Origin: Thermus sp. 2.9
GTDB taxonomy: Bacteria; Deinococcota; Deinococci; Deinococcales; Thermaceae
Reading direction: 5' to 3'
DNA length: 64,000 bases
Assembly (NCBI RefSeq): GCF_000794385.1
Contig: NZ_JTJB01000035.1
Coordinates: 1-64,000 of the forward strand
Each line of letters starts with the position of its first letter. Position 1 is the first letter of the stretch. Shown one piece after another: positions 9,243 through 17,077 of the stretch. The notes beneath the pieces are model-generated. The model saw only the letters and a list, made by a program, of their open reading frames with translations. It searched no databases and was not told the DNA's origin. A program made the position numbers and the translations under genes.

Positions 9243-11387
9243 CTAGCCGCGCCGCCTGGGGGGGATTTTGCCTTCCAGCTCGGGCCGGATCAGGTCGATC
9301 TTGCCCCGCTCGTCGATGCGGTGCACCTTGACCTTGATCACGTCGCCCACCTTAAGGTGGTCCTCCACCCGCTCCACCCGGCCGGGGGCGATCTGGCTGA
9401 TGTGAAGGAGCCCTTCGGTGCCGGGGAACAGGCTCACGAAGGCCCCAAAGGGGGTGATCTTGGTGACGGTACCCTCGTAGACCTCGCCCACCTTGGCCTC
9501 GCGGGTGAGGTCTTCTATGCGCTTCTTGGCCTTTTCCGCCGCCTCGAGGTCCGCGGAGTAGATGCGCACCGTCCCGTCTTCCTCTATGTCCACCTCCACG
9601 CCCAACTCCTCCAGGGCCCTCACGTTCTTCCCCCCAGGGCCGATGACCAGCCCGATTTTCTCCACCGGCACCTTGAGGGTGAGGATCCTCGGGGCGAAGG
9701 GCTTGAGCTCGGGGCGCGGGGCGGGGAGGACGCTTTCCATGATGGAGAGGATCTGAAGCCGGGCTTCCCGGGCCTGCATCAGGGCCTCCTTGAGCACCTC
9801 CCGGGGCAACCCCCCCACCTTGTTGTCCATCTGCAAGGCGGTGACCCCGTCCCGGGTGCCCGCCACCTTGAAGTCCATGTCCCCGAGGGCGTCCTCGAGG
9901 CCCAGGATGTCCGTGAGGATCACCGCCCGGTCGCCTTCCCACACCAGGCCCATGGCCACCCCGGCCACGGGCTTTTGGATGGGCACCCCGGCGTCCATGA
10001 GGGCCAGGCAGCCGGCGCAGACCGTGGCCATGGAGCTGGAGCCGTTGGACTCCAGCACGTCCCCCACCACCCGGATGGTGTAGGGGAAGCTTTCCTCAGG
10101 CGGGAGCACCGCCCTTAGGGCCCGCTTGGCCAGGTTGCCGTGGCCCACCTCCCGCCGGGAAACCCCGCGGAGCCGCTTCACCTCCCCGGTGGAGTAGGGG
10201 GGGAAGTTGTAGTGGACCAGGAAGGGGTCGGTCTCGTCAATCCCCAGGTCGTCAATGATCTGCTCGTCCCTGCCCGTGCCCAAGGTGACGGTGCCCAGCA
10301 CCTGGGTCTCCCCCCGGGTGAAGACTGCCGAGCCGTGGGCCCGGGGCAGGACGTCCACCTCCACCCAGATGGGCCTTAGGTCCTTGGGGCCGCGGCCGTC
10401 CGCCCGCTTGCCCTCCTCCAAGACCAGGCGCCGGAGCTCCCGCCGCACCACCTCGTCAAAGGCGCTCTCGTAGAGGGGCTTTTTGCTCTCGTCCGGGGTG
10501 CCGTCCTCCAGCCGGGGCAGGACCTCGGCGATGAGGCTTTCGGCGAAGGCCTCGAGGGCCCGGCTCCTTTCCCCCTTGCTCGCCGTCTGGAGCACCTGGG
10601 AAAGCCCCCGCTCCAGGGCCAGGCGGTAGAGGGCTTCCTTCTCCTCCTCGGGAAGGGTTTCCGGGGGCGTCCAGGCCATCTTGGGCTTGCCGAGCTCCCT
10701 CGCCATCCTTTCCTGGAGCTCCAGGATGGGCTTCATCTCCTTGTGGGCGAACTCCAGGGCCTGGACCAGGGTCTCCTCGTCCACCTCCTTCGCCCCGGCC
10801 TCCACCATCAGGATGGCCTCCCGGCTTCCCGCCACCACCAGGTCCAGCTGGCTTTCCTCCAGCTCCTGGAGGGTGGGGTTGAGGACGAACTGCCCGCCGA
10901 TGAGCCCCACCCGCACCGCGGCGATGGGGCCTTCCCAGGGAATGTCGGAAAGCATAAGGGCGGCGCTGGCCCCAATGGGCCCCAGGATGTCGGGGGGGTT
11001 CTTCTGGTCCGCGGAAAGCACCGTGAGGATGACCTGCACCTCGTGGCGGAAGCCCTTGGGGAAGAGGGGCCGGATGGGGCGGTCCGTCATTCGGGCGGAA
11101 AGGATGGCCTTTTCCCCCGGGCGCCCCTCCCGGCGCATGAAGCTCCCCGGGATCTTGCCCACGGCGTAGTGGCGCTCCTCAAACTCCACGGTGAGGGGCA
11201 GGAAGTCCGCCTGGATGGGCTCCTCCGAGGCTTGGGCCGTGGCGAGGACCACGGTGTCCCCGTAGCGCACCAAGACGGAGCCGGAAACCTGCTTGGCGTA
11301 CTTGCCCGTTTCCAGAACCAAGGGGCGTCCCGCCACCTGGGTTTCGTATCGGAAGGCTTGGGGTGTGTTGGGTGTGACTTCTGGCAT
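9243..11387 (-). CDS. pnp: Polyribonucleotide nucleotidyltransferase (PNPase)
   Basis: Phosphorolytic 3'-5' exoribonuclease of the RNA degradosome. The 714 aa contain two RNase PH-like domains (the second with [12 protein letters not shown] and the FPPYSTGE segment), a helical linker, a KH domain ([17 protein letters not shown]) and a C-terminal S1 domain ([19 protein letters not shown]). A GAGGAG site lies before ATG 11387. It is 58 bp downstream of rpsO, the classic rpsO-pnp pairing, with a small GC hairpin between them. Confidence 0.97.
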   Translation of the reverse strand: MPEVTPNTPQAFRYETQVAGRPLVLETGKYAKQVSGSVLVRYGDTVVLATAQASEEPIQADFLPLTVEFEERHYAVGKIPGSFMRREGRPGEKAILSARMTDRPIRPLFPKGFRHEVQVILTVLSADQKNPPDILGPIGASAALMLSDIPWEGPIAAVRVGLIGGQFVLNPTLQELEESQLDLVVAGSREAILMVEAGAKEVDEETLVQALEFAHKEMKPILELQERMARELGKPKMAWTPPETLPEEEKEALYRLALERGLSQVLQTASKGERSRALEAFAESLIAEVLPRLEDGTPDESKKPLYESAFDEVVRRELRRLVLEEGKRADGRGPKDLRPIWVEVDVLPRAHGSAVFTRGETQVLGTVTLGTGRDEQIIDDLGIDETDPFLVHYNFPPYSTGEVKRLRGVSRREVGHGNLAKRALRAVLPPEESFPYTIRVVGDVLESNGSSSMATVCAGCLALMDAGVPIQKPVAGVAMGLVWEGDRAVILTDILGLEDALGDMDFKVAGTRDGVTALQMDNKVGGLPREVLKEALMQAREARLQILSIMESVLPAPRPELKPFAPRILTLKVPVEKIGLVIGPGGKNVRALEELGVEVDIEEDGTVRIYSADLEAAEKAKKRIEDLTREAKVGEVYEGTVTKITPFGAFVSLFPGTEGLLHISQIAPGRVERVEDHLKVGDVIKVKVHRIDERGKIDLIRPELEGKIPPRRRG

Positions 11388-11404
11388 ACGCTCCTCTAAG
11401 CGAA

Positions 11405-11428
11405 GGGCGGAGCCCTAAGGCCCCGCCC
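11405..11428 (-). promoter_or_regulatory. GC hairpin in the rpsO-pnp spacer
   Basis: GGGCGG (11405-11410) pairs with CCGCCC (11423-11428) around a 12-nt loop that can pair partly. There is no T-tract, so this is more likely an mRNA processing or partial-termination structure between rpsO and pnp than a full terminator. Confidence 0.35.
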
Positions 11429-11445
11429 CCGACCTAAACCCCAGT

Positions 11446-11715
11446 TTACTTCCTCAGGCCCAGCTTCTCAACCAGGGCGCGGTAGCGTTCAGGGTCTTCC
11501 CGCTCCAGGTAGCGAAGAAGCCTGCGGCGCTGCCCCACCAGCATGAGGAGACCCCGGTGGGAGTGGTGGTCGTGCTTGTGCACCTGGAGGTGCTCGGAAA
11601 GCTTGTTGATGCGCAAAGTGAGTAGCGCCACCTGCACCTCGGTGCTCCCCGTGTCCCCGGGGAAGCGGGCGAACTCCTCTATGACCTTCTGCTTCTCTTC
11701 CTTGGTGATGGGCAT
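11446..11715 (-). CDS. rpsO: 30S ribosomal protein S15
   Basis: 89-aa primary 16S rRNA-binding protein of the small-subunit platform. Family signatures are [33 protein letters not shown]-like [11 protein letters not shown], and QRRRLLRYL. The start at ATG 11715 is preceded by GGAGGT. It is the first gene of the rpsO-pnp-rnj-usp run on the minus strand. Confidence 0.97.
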   Translation of the reverse strand: MPITKEEKQKVIEEFARFPGDTGSTEVQVALLTLRINKLSEHLQVHKHDHHSHRGLLMLVGQRRRLLRYLEREDPERYRALVEKLGLRK

Positions 11716-11779
11716 CTTGACCTCCGTCAGGGGGGAAGGCGCCTTTTTGCCCCTTCCTCCTCAAAGCCCGCTTCGGGCC

Positions 11780-12934
11780 TCACCTAGGATAGGCCCCCCG
11801 CCCCTTCCCGTCAAGGAGGAAGAGGAAAAGGGCCAAGAGGGCGAGGCTTGCCCCCGCGGCGAAGGCCACCTCGGGCCCCAAGGCCTGCCAAAGAAGCCCG
11901 AAAAGCAGGCTTGCGGGAAAGAGAAGCACCCCCACCACCGTGTGGTAGAGCCCGATGGCACTGGCCTTGGCCTCTTTAGGGACCAAGGTGGCGAGGTAAG
12001 CGCGGCTGCTCCCCTCAAACGCGGCGGAGTAAAGGGCGTAAAGGAGCAAGAAGGCCACCCCCCAGGCGGGGCTTTCCGCCCAGGCGAAGCCCAGGTAGAC
12101 CAAGGCGTAAAGGAAAAACCCCAGGGCCACCACCCGCCTTAAGCCCACCCGGTCCGCCAGGCTCCCCAAGGGGTAAGAGAGCAGGGCGTAAAGGAGGTTG
12201 TAGCCGGTGTAGGCCAAGGTCACTGCCTCTTGGGAAAGGCCCAAGTTCCTGAGGCGGAGGAGGAGAAAGGCGTTGGAGGAAAGCGCCAGGGCGAAGATGC
12301 CCGAGATGAGGAGAAGGCGGCGGTAAGAGGGGGGCATGGCCCTAAGCCCCAAGGGGGGCAGGGCGGGAGGAGGCCCCTGGCGAGGGGCCTCCCGCACCAA
12401 GAAGAGGGCCAGAAAGGCCAGGCTTGCGGGGATGGCCGAGGCCCAGAAGACCCCCCGCACCCCCAGGTGGGGAAGGAGGAGGAAGGCGAGGAGGGGGCCA
12501 AGGGTGGCCCCCAAGGTGTCCAGGCCCCGGTGAAGGCCGTAGGCCCGGCCCAAGGCGTCTTGCGCCACGCCCTCCGCCAGGAGGGCATCCCGGGGAGCGG
12601 TCCTTAGCCCCTTCCCCGTGCGGTCTAAGAAGCGGTAAAGGAGGACGTGGAAAGGGCTTTGCGCCAGGGCCAAAAGGGGGCGGAACAAGGCGGGAAGGCC
12701 GTAGCCGAGGAGGAGCAGGGGCTTGCGCCGGCCCAAGCGGTCGGAGACCCTTCCCCCCACCACCTTGAAAAGGCTCGCCGTGGCCTCGGCCACCCCTTCC
12801 ACCAGGCCCAAAGTCCCCGCCCCGGCCCCCAGGCTGGCGAGGAAGAGGGGCAGAAGGGGATAGACCATTTCGCTGGCCACGTCCATGAGGAGGCTCACCA
12901 GGCCCAAGAGGTAGACGAGGGCGGGGAGCCTCAC
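11780..12934 (-). CDS. MFS transporter
   Basis: 384-aa major facilitator with about 12 hydrophobic spans. The start is GTG 12934, overlapping the stop of the upstream membrane gene as GTGA; longer in-frame extensions overlap that gene and lack coding character. It has the loop 2-3 motif GRVSDRLGRRKPLL, the DRTGKGLRTAPRDALLA segment after helix 4, and a second-half GSLADRVGLRR motif. This pattern fits the drug/unknown-substrate MFS group. Its position after the ba3 oxidase genes is the same as I recall in T. thermophilus. The substrate is unknown. Confidence 0.9.
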   Translation of the reverse strand: MRLPALVYLLGLVSLLMDVASEMVYPLLPLFLASLGAGAGTLGLVEGVAEATASLFKVVGGRVSDRLGRRKPLLLLGYGLPALFRPLLALAQSPFHVLLYRFLDRTGKGLRTAPRDALLAEGVAQDALGRAYGLHRGLDTLGATLGPLLAFLLLPHLGVRGVFWASAIPASLAFLALFLVREAPRQGPPPALPPLGLRAMPPSYRRLLLISGIFALALSSNAFLLLRLRNLGLSQEAVTLAYTGYNLLYALLSYPLGSLADRVGLRRVVALGFFLYALVYLGFAWAESPAWGVAFLLLYALYSAAFEGSSRAYLATLVPKEAKASAIGLYHTVVGVLLFPASLLFGLLWQALGPEVAFAAGASLALLALFLFLLDGKGRGAYPR

Positions 12935-13410
12935 GGCCGGAACCTCGCGTAGAGCCCGAGCAAAAAGGGCTCCGGCAACACCATGAGGACGGAAAGGGGA
13001 TCTAGGGGTGCCGGGGCGAGCCAGGCCAGTCCCAAGGGGGTGGCGAAGGGGAGGGGCAGGGTGCGGGTGAGGAGGAAGAGGCCTAGGAGGGCAAGGGAAA
13101 GCCCCACCCCTAGCCGCCACACTTGGGGGGCGAAGGGAGGCTCGGAGTCGGGGTACATGAAGCGGAGGACCACCAGGGCCAGGGCGTGCGTCACCTTTAG
13201 GGCCAAAAGGACGAGGAAAAGTTGGCCGTAGAAGTAGTACTCGGAAACGAGGCCGTAGCGCACCGCCTCGGCTTCGGAGAGGCCCAAAGCGCTTCCACAG
13301 AGGCCCTGGCCCAAGGCCCCCCCGAGCCCCAGGCCCAAAAACTGGAGGAAGAAGGGGAGAAGGCTTAACCCCACCACCCAAGCTAGCCCAGGACCGGACA
13401 CGAACCCCAC
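12931..13410 (-). CDS. Uncharacterised membrane protein of the ba3 oxidase locus
   Basis: 159 aa with about four hydrophobic spans and no recognised domain. Around the second span is the segment YYFYGQLFLVLLALKVTHAL. It starts at GTG 13410 with no clear ribosome site and ends in a GTGA overlap with the MFS gene, so the two are translationally coupled. It lies just downstream of cbaA, separated by a strong hairpin. Conserved placement beside ba3 oxidase would suggest a role in oxidase assembly or copper/heme supply, but nothing in the sequence proves this. Confidence 0.75.
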   Translation of the reverse strand: MGFVSGPGLAWVVGLSLLPFFLQFLGLGLGGALGQGLCGSALGLSEAEAVRYGLVSEYYFYGQLFLVLLALKVTHALALVVLRFMYPDSEPPFAPQVWRLGVGLSLALLGLFLLTRTLPLPFATPLGLAWLAPAPLDPLSVLMVLPEPFLLGLYARFRP

Positions 13411-13440
13411 GGCTATAGCCTCTTTCTCCGTGGCGAAAAG

Positions 13441-13470
13441 GTCAAGGGCCGGAAGGCCCCGGCCCTTGAC
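13441..13470 (-). terminator. Terminator after cbaA
   Basis: A 12-bp perfect inverted repeat, GTCAAGGGCCGG (13441-13452) and CCGGCCCTTGAC (13459-13470), with a 6-nt loop. On the minus strand it is followed by CTTTT. It starts 10 bp after the cbaA stop and separates the oxidase operon from the downstream membrane-protein/MFS pair. Confidence 0.8.
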
Positions 13471-13479
13471 CCAAGGCGC

Positions 13480-15168
13480 TCACCAAAGGCGCACGCCCGG
13501 CACCGGGTTCAGGTTGCTGAAAAGCTGCACCAAGGTGGGGCCGTAGGCCAACACCACCAGGATCACCGCCACGGCGAACCAGAAGCCGATGCGGTCCATG
13601 GCCTGGACGAGCCGCCGGTCCTCGGGGCCGGAGATCACCTCGGCGAAGGGCACGGGGGCTTCGGCCAGCTCCGGCCGCCGCTCCCGGCCCAGAAGGACGC
13701 TGAAGAGGCCGTAAATGAAGAGGATGAGCGCCACCAGAAGCACGATGCCCGCCAGGATGTTGAAGACCATGGGCACGGCGGCGTGGGGGTAAGCGTCCGG
13801 GACCTGGGCGATATAGGCCCTGCGGGGCACGTTGAGAAGCCCGGCCCAGTGCAGGCCCACGGCCATGAGCATCATGCCGATGAACCAAAGCCACACCACC
13901 GCCAGGCCCAGCCGCCTTTGGGCGTCGGAGATGGGCTTGCCCGTGAGGTTGGGGATGAGCCACCATAAGGAGCCCATGGCGGTGAGGGTCACCAGGCTCG
14001 CCACCTGCAGGTGGAAATGGCCGGGAATCCAGGCGGTGTTGTGCACCACGTAGTCCAGGGTGAAGCTGGCGTTCACGATGCCGCCCGCGCCGCCGGGAAT
14101 GAAGCCCAGAAGGCCCAGCACCGGGGCCACAAAAGCGGGGTTATCCCAGGGTAGAGCCTTGATCCAGCCGAAAAGCCCCTTGCCGCCCCGCATCCTCCCA
14201 GCGAACTCCAGGCTGGCCGCAATGGTGAAAGCGGTCATGAGGCTCGGCACCGCCACGAAGAGGGTGAGGATGGAGTGGATCAGCTTCCAGGTGGGGTCAA
14301 TCCCGGGGTCGGCGAACTGGTGGTGGAAGCCCACGGGGGTGGAAAGGAGGAGGAAGAGGAGGAAGGCCAGGCGGGCCATGGGGTCGGAGACCAGCTTGCC
14401 CCCCGCCTGCTTGGGGAGAATGGTGTAGATGATGGCGTAGGCCGGCAGGAGCCAGAAGTAGACGATGGGGTGGCCGGTCCACCAGAAGAGGGTGCGGGCC
14501 ACCAGGGGGTCAACCCCTTGGATGAGGCCAAAGGACCAGGGCAGGAGGAAGAGAACCGCCTCGAGGACAAGCCCGATGGAGGCCAGGAACCACATGAGCC
14601 AGAAGACCACGGCCATGTAGGTGACCAAGGGGGTCACCTTCCCCGGGTTTTGCGCCTTCCAGCGGCGCCAGAGGTCCAGCACCACGTAGATGCTCACCCA
14701 AGTGGAGAGGACGAAGACGCTGGCCCCCAGGTAGAAGGCCCAGTGGCCCTTAAGGGGCGGGTAGAAGGTGTAGAGCACCGTGGCCTCGTTGGCCAGGAGG
14801 GGAAGCGCCGCCACCAAAAGCCCCAGGAAGGCCATCCACCAGGAAAGCCACACCAGGCGCATGTTGGGCCGGAGGTTCAGCTCCCGGGCAGGCAGGTAGA
14901 CCATGATGGCCTGGGCGAAGAGCTGGGTGAAGACGATGGCGTTCAGGACGCCGTGTAGGGTCAGGCCCTGGTAGTAGGACTGGACGAAGGGCAAGAGGCG
15001 CTTAAGGAGGGGGTAGGCGTCCACGTTGCCGTAGTTCAGGGCCTGGAAGGGGCCGAAAAGGCTTCCCACGATCACGGCGATGAAGCCCAGGACCAGGAAG
15101 TAGAGGGTGGCCTTCTTTTCCGGATAGGCCTCGTAGATACGGCTTATTTCTCCGCTACGCACCGCCAT
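13480..15168 (-). CDS. cbaA: Cytochrome c oxidase ba3 subunit I
   Basis: Catalytic subunit of the B-type heme-copper oxidase, which reduces O2 to water with proton pumping and is favoured at low oxygen. The 562 aa match the length known for the Thermus enzyme. Heme b ligand H72 lies in GLTLHGVLNA. The CuB and crosslinked-Tyr region is WTGHPIVYFWLLPAYA. The heme a3/b ligands sit in the WIPGHFHLQVA segment. About 13 membrane helices are visible. It follows cbaB by 3 nt, with the ribosome site AAGGAG inside the end of cbaB. Confidence 0.97.
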   Translation of the reverse strand: MAVRSGEISRIYEAYPEKKATLYFLVLGFIAVIVGSLFGPFQALNYGNVDAYPLLKRLLPFVQSYYQGLTLHGVLNAIVFTQLFAQAIMVYLPARELNLRPNMRLVWLSWWMAFLGLLVAALPLLANEATVLYTFYPPLKGHWAFYLGASVFVLSTWVSIYVVLDLWRRWKAQNPGKVTPLVTYMAVVFWLMWFLASIGLVLEAVLFLLPWSFGLIQGVDPLVARTLFWWTGHPIVYFWLLPAYAIIYTILPKQAGGKLVSDPMARLAFLLFLLLSTPVGFHHQFADPGIDPTWKLIHSILTLFVAVPSLMTAFTIAASLEFAGRMRGGKGLFGWIKALPWDNPAFVAPVLGLLGFIPGGAGGIVNASFTLDYVVHNTAWIPGHFHLQVASLVTLTAMGSLWWLIPNLTGKPISDAQRRLGLAVVWLWFIGMMLMAVGLHWAGLLNVPRRAYIAQVPDAYPHAAVPMVFNILAGIVLLVALILFIYGLFSVLLGRERRPELAEAPVPFAEVISGPEDRRLVQAMDRIGFWFAVAVILVVLAYGPTLVQLFSNLNPVPGVRLW

Positions 15169-15171
15169 GGC

Positions 15172-15678
15172 TCACTCCTTCACCACGATCTTGCCGAACA
15201 TGTTCTGGTGGCCGAGGCCGCAGTACTGGTTGCAGATGATCCGGTACTCCCCCGCCTTCCGGAAGGTGTAGCGCACGGTGGAGACCTCCCCGGGAAGCAC
15301 CTCCACGTTGATGTTCGTTCCCTCCACGTGGAAGCCGTGAATCACGTCCGGGCTCGTGATCTTGAAGACGATTTCGGCCCCCTTGGGCACCTCAATGGGA
15401 TTGGGCTGGTAGCCGAAGGCGAAGGCCAGGACGTGGACGGTGTACTGGTTGGGGCCCGTCTGGACCACCGCCTGGGTGGGGTTGGCCCAAGGGCCTTCCG
15501 TGCGCACCGTGGCGGGGTTCACCCGTTCCAGCTTGCCCGCGGGGATAGCCCCTGCGGTGTGGGTGGCCAAGGTGTAGGCGATGAGGGCGATGAAGACGAT
15601 AAGCATGACCAAGGAGAAGGCCAGCCAGCCCCTCTCGTAGGCCAGGACCGCTTTGTGGGCTTTGTGTTCGTCCAGCAT
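15172..15678 (-). CDS. cbaB: Cytochrome c oxidase ba3 subunit II (CuA)
   Basis: Membrane-anchored CuA domain that accepts electrons from cytochrome c552 on the outer face. The 168 aa have one N-terminal helix (about residues 18-38) and a cupredoxin fold. The CuA ligands are visible: His in VIHGFHVEGTN, then C149, C153, H157 and M160 in CNQYCGLGHQNM, the same numbering as T. thermophilus. It is the middle gene of cbaD-cbaB-cbaA. Confidence 0.97.
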   Translation of the reverse strand: MLDEHKAHKAVLAYERGWLAFSLVMLIVFIALIAYTLATHTAGAIPAGKLERVNPATVRTEGPWANPTQAVVQTGPNQYTVHVLAFAFGYQPNPIEVPKGAEIVFKITSPDVIHGFHVEGTNINVEVLPGEVSTVRYTFRKAGEYRIICNQYCGLGHQNMFGKIVVKE

Positions 15679-15681
15679 GGC

Positions 15682-15786
15682 TTACCCCCTAGCGAAGAAA
15701 AGGGCATATACCCCCAGCCAGAAGACCAAGATGGTGAGGGTAAGAACCACTATTACTCCCATGGCACCGACTGGTTTTTCCTCCAT
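15682..15786 (-). CDS. cbaD: Cytochrome c oxidase ba3 subunit IIa
   Basis: 34-aa single-helix subunit that packs against subunit I in ba3 oxidase. The true start is ATG 15786, behind GGGAGGCAGGGT; a longer in-frame extension would run into the promoter region. The protein begins MEEKPVGAMG, followed by one hydrophobic span ending VYALFFARG. It is the first gene of the oxidase operon, 3 nt before cbaB. Confidence 0.9.
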   Translation of the reverse strand: MEEKPVGAMGVIVVLTLTILVFWLGVYALFFARG

Positions 15787-15858
15787 ACCCTGCCTCCCTA
15801 ACGGCGGTGTGCCGTATACGGGGGTTAGGGTAGCAAAAACCTCGGGGAAGGGTGAAGT

Positions 15859-15898
15859 ACATTTGTCCCTATCGCACGCACTATTTCGGGACAAATGT
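15859..15898. promoter_or_regulatory. Palindromic operator-like site upstream of the ba3 operon
   Basis: ACATTTGTCCC (15859-15869) and GGGACAAATGT (15888-15898) form a perfect 11-bp inverted repeat with an 18-bp spacer. Each arm also begins a near-palindrome of the GGACAnnTGTCC type. On the minus strand the proximal arm lies about 26 bp before a weak -10 (TACCCT, extended by TGC), a spacing that suits a dimeric activator of the CRP/FNR class. The regulator is not identified. Confidence 0.5.
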
Positions 15899-15937
15899 CC
15901 CTACAGAGCTCAACATACCAGAGGGGGGTAAATAGTC

Positions 15938-15962
15938 GGGGCCGGGAAGCACTCCCGGCCCC
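15938..15962 (-). terminator. Terminator of the mglB-mglA operon
   Basis: GGGGCCGGGA (15938-15947) pairs perfectly with TCCCGGCCCC (15953-15962) around a 5-nt loop, 14 bp after the mglA stop. On the minus strand it is followed by GACTATTT. Confidence 0.7.
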
Positions 15963-15976
15963 TGGCCTGGCTTGGC

Positions 15977-16567
15977 TTAGGCCCCGCTTCCCACCCGGGC
16001 CAGGACCAGGCGGCTCACCTCCTTTAGGGTTTCAAACACCCCTTTGCCTTCGGTGGCCACCGCCTCAAACACGGGAAAGCGCCCCTCCGGGTCCACCACC
16101 GCCCGCACCATCTCCACGGGGAGGGCGTCGGGGAGGTCGCGCTTGTTCACCTGGAGGACCACGGGGAGGTCTTCCACCTTGAGGCCGTATTCCGCCAGGT
16201 TCTCCCGCATGTTGCGCATGCTCTCGGCGTTGGCCCGAAGGCGGTTAGGGGCGGAGTCGGCCACGAAGACGATGCCGTCCACGCCCCGGAGGATGAGCTT
16301 GCGGCTTGCGTTGTAGAAGACCTGTCCGGGCACGGTGTAGAGGTGGAAACGGGTTTTAAAACCCTTGACCTCCCCCAGGTCCAAGGGCAGGAAGTCAAAG
16401 AAGAGGGTGCGCTCGTCCTCGGTGGCCAGGGAAACCATCTCCCCCTTGCGGCCTTCTGGGATCTTGCCGTAAATCCACTTGAGGTTGGTGGTCTTGCCCG
16501 AGAGGCCGGGGCCGTAGTAGACGATTTTGAAGTTGATCTCGCGGTTGGCGAAGTTGATGGTGCTCAT
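15977..16567 (-). CDS. mglA: MglA small Ras-like GTPase
   Basis: 196-aa cytoplasmic polarity GTPase controlling type IV pilus placement and twitching. It has the P-loop [12 protein letters not shown], the switch II region [13 protein letters not shown] and the NKRD guanine-specificity motif. The atypical G3 (TVPGQ) is characteristic of MglA rather than Ras. It starts at ATG 16567, one base after the mglB stop, so the GTPase and its activator are cotranscribed as in T. thermophilus. Confidence 0.95.
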   Translation of the reverse strand: MSTINFANREINFKIVYYGPGLSGKTTNLKWIYGKIPEGRKGEMVSLATEDERTLFFDFLPLDLGEVKGFKTRFHLYTVPGQVFYNASRKLILRGVDGIVFVADSAPNRLRANAESMRNMRENLAEYGLKVEDLPVVLQVNKRDLPDALPVEMVRAVVDPEGRFPVFEAVATEGKGVFETLKEVSRLVLARVGSGA

Positions 16568-16568
16568 G

Positions 16569-17060
16569 CTAGTTGCCGAAGAGTTCGTCCAAAAGGGCCT
16601 TGGCTTCCTCGCGGTACTGGGTGTCCAGGTTGAGCTTGGGCGGATTGGCCAGGGCTTCCGCGGCGAGCCTAGCCAGGGCTTCCGCCGCCCGCTTGCCGTA
16701 AAGCTTCACCTTGCCCAAAGGGGCGTTCTCGTCAAAGACCAGAACCAAAAGGGCGTGCTCCCCGGCCTCGTCCACGTAGAGGCCCATGCGCTCGCCCTGG
16801 TGCACCACTTCCTGGAAGCGGGCCTCGCCCAGAAGCTTGGCCAGGGCCTGGGTGGCGGCGGCGTTGCCCGCCACCAGGGTGGCCAGGGAGTCTAGGGGCG
16901 GGGGCTTAGGGGCCCAGAGGGCCTCCTTGTGGGCTAGAACGAAGCCCTTGCGGTCAATGAAGAGGGCGTAGCGGGCCCCGGTTTCCCGTAAGGTTTCCTC
17001 CAGGACGTCCATGGCCCGCTCGTAGGGGCCTCCGTAGAGGACCAGGGAAGGTTCCACCAT
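16569..17060 (-). CDS. mglB: MglB roadblock/LC7 GTPase-activating protein
   Basis: 163-aa roadblock-domain protein that dimerises and stimulates GTP hydrolysis by MglA at the trailing pole. The roadblock core is visible from [27 protein letters not shown] through the [18 protein letters not shown] helix. It starts at ATG 17060, only 17 bp from the divergent peptidase gene. A -10-like TAGACT lies 9 nt upstream of the ATG, so the transcript would have almost no leader. Confidence 0.92.
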   Translation of the reverse strand: MVEPSLVLYGGPYERAMDVLEETLRETGARYALFIDRKGFVLAHKEALWAPKPPPLDSLATLVAGNAAATQALAKLLGEARFQEVVHQGERMGLYVDEAGEHALLVLVFDENAPLGKVKLYGKRAAEALARLAAEALANPPKLNLDTQYREEAKALLDELFGN

Positions 17061-17062
17061 AG

Positions 17063-17075
17063 TATGCTCAGTCTA
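17063..17075. promoter_or_regulatory. Overlapping divergent -10 boxes for mglB and the M20 peptidase
   Basis: The 17-bp spacer 17061-17077 holds TATGCT (17063-17068, plus strand, 9 nt before ATG 17078) and TAGACT (complement of 17070-17075, minus strand, 9 nt before ATG 17060). The two hexamers are symmetric and nearly abut, and neither gene has a ribosome site. Both transcripts would start within 2-3 nt of their start codons. Confidence 0.5.
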
Positions 17076-17077
17076 CC

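Noticed and set aside
12935-13381. N-terminal extension of the MFS transporter
   Set aside because: It overlaps the coupled membrane-protein gene in another frame; GTG 12934 gives the normal start of helix 1.
15895-16182. 95-aa plus-strand frame antisense to the end of mglA
   Set aside because: It begins inside the operator-like repeat, crosses the mgl terminator, and has Pro/Gly/Arg composition typical of shadows.
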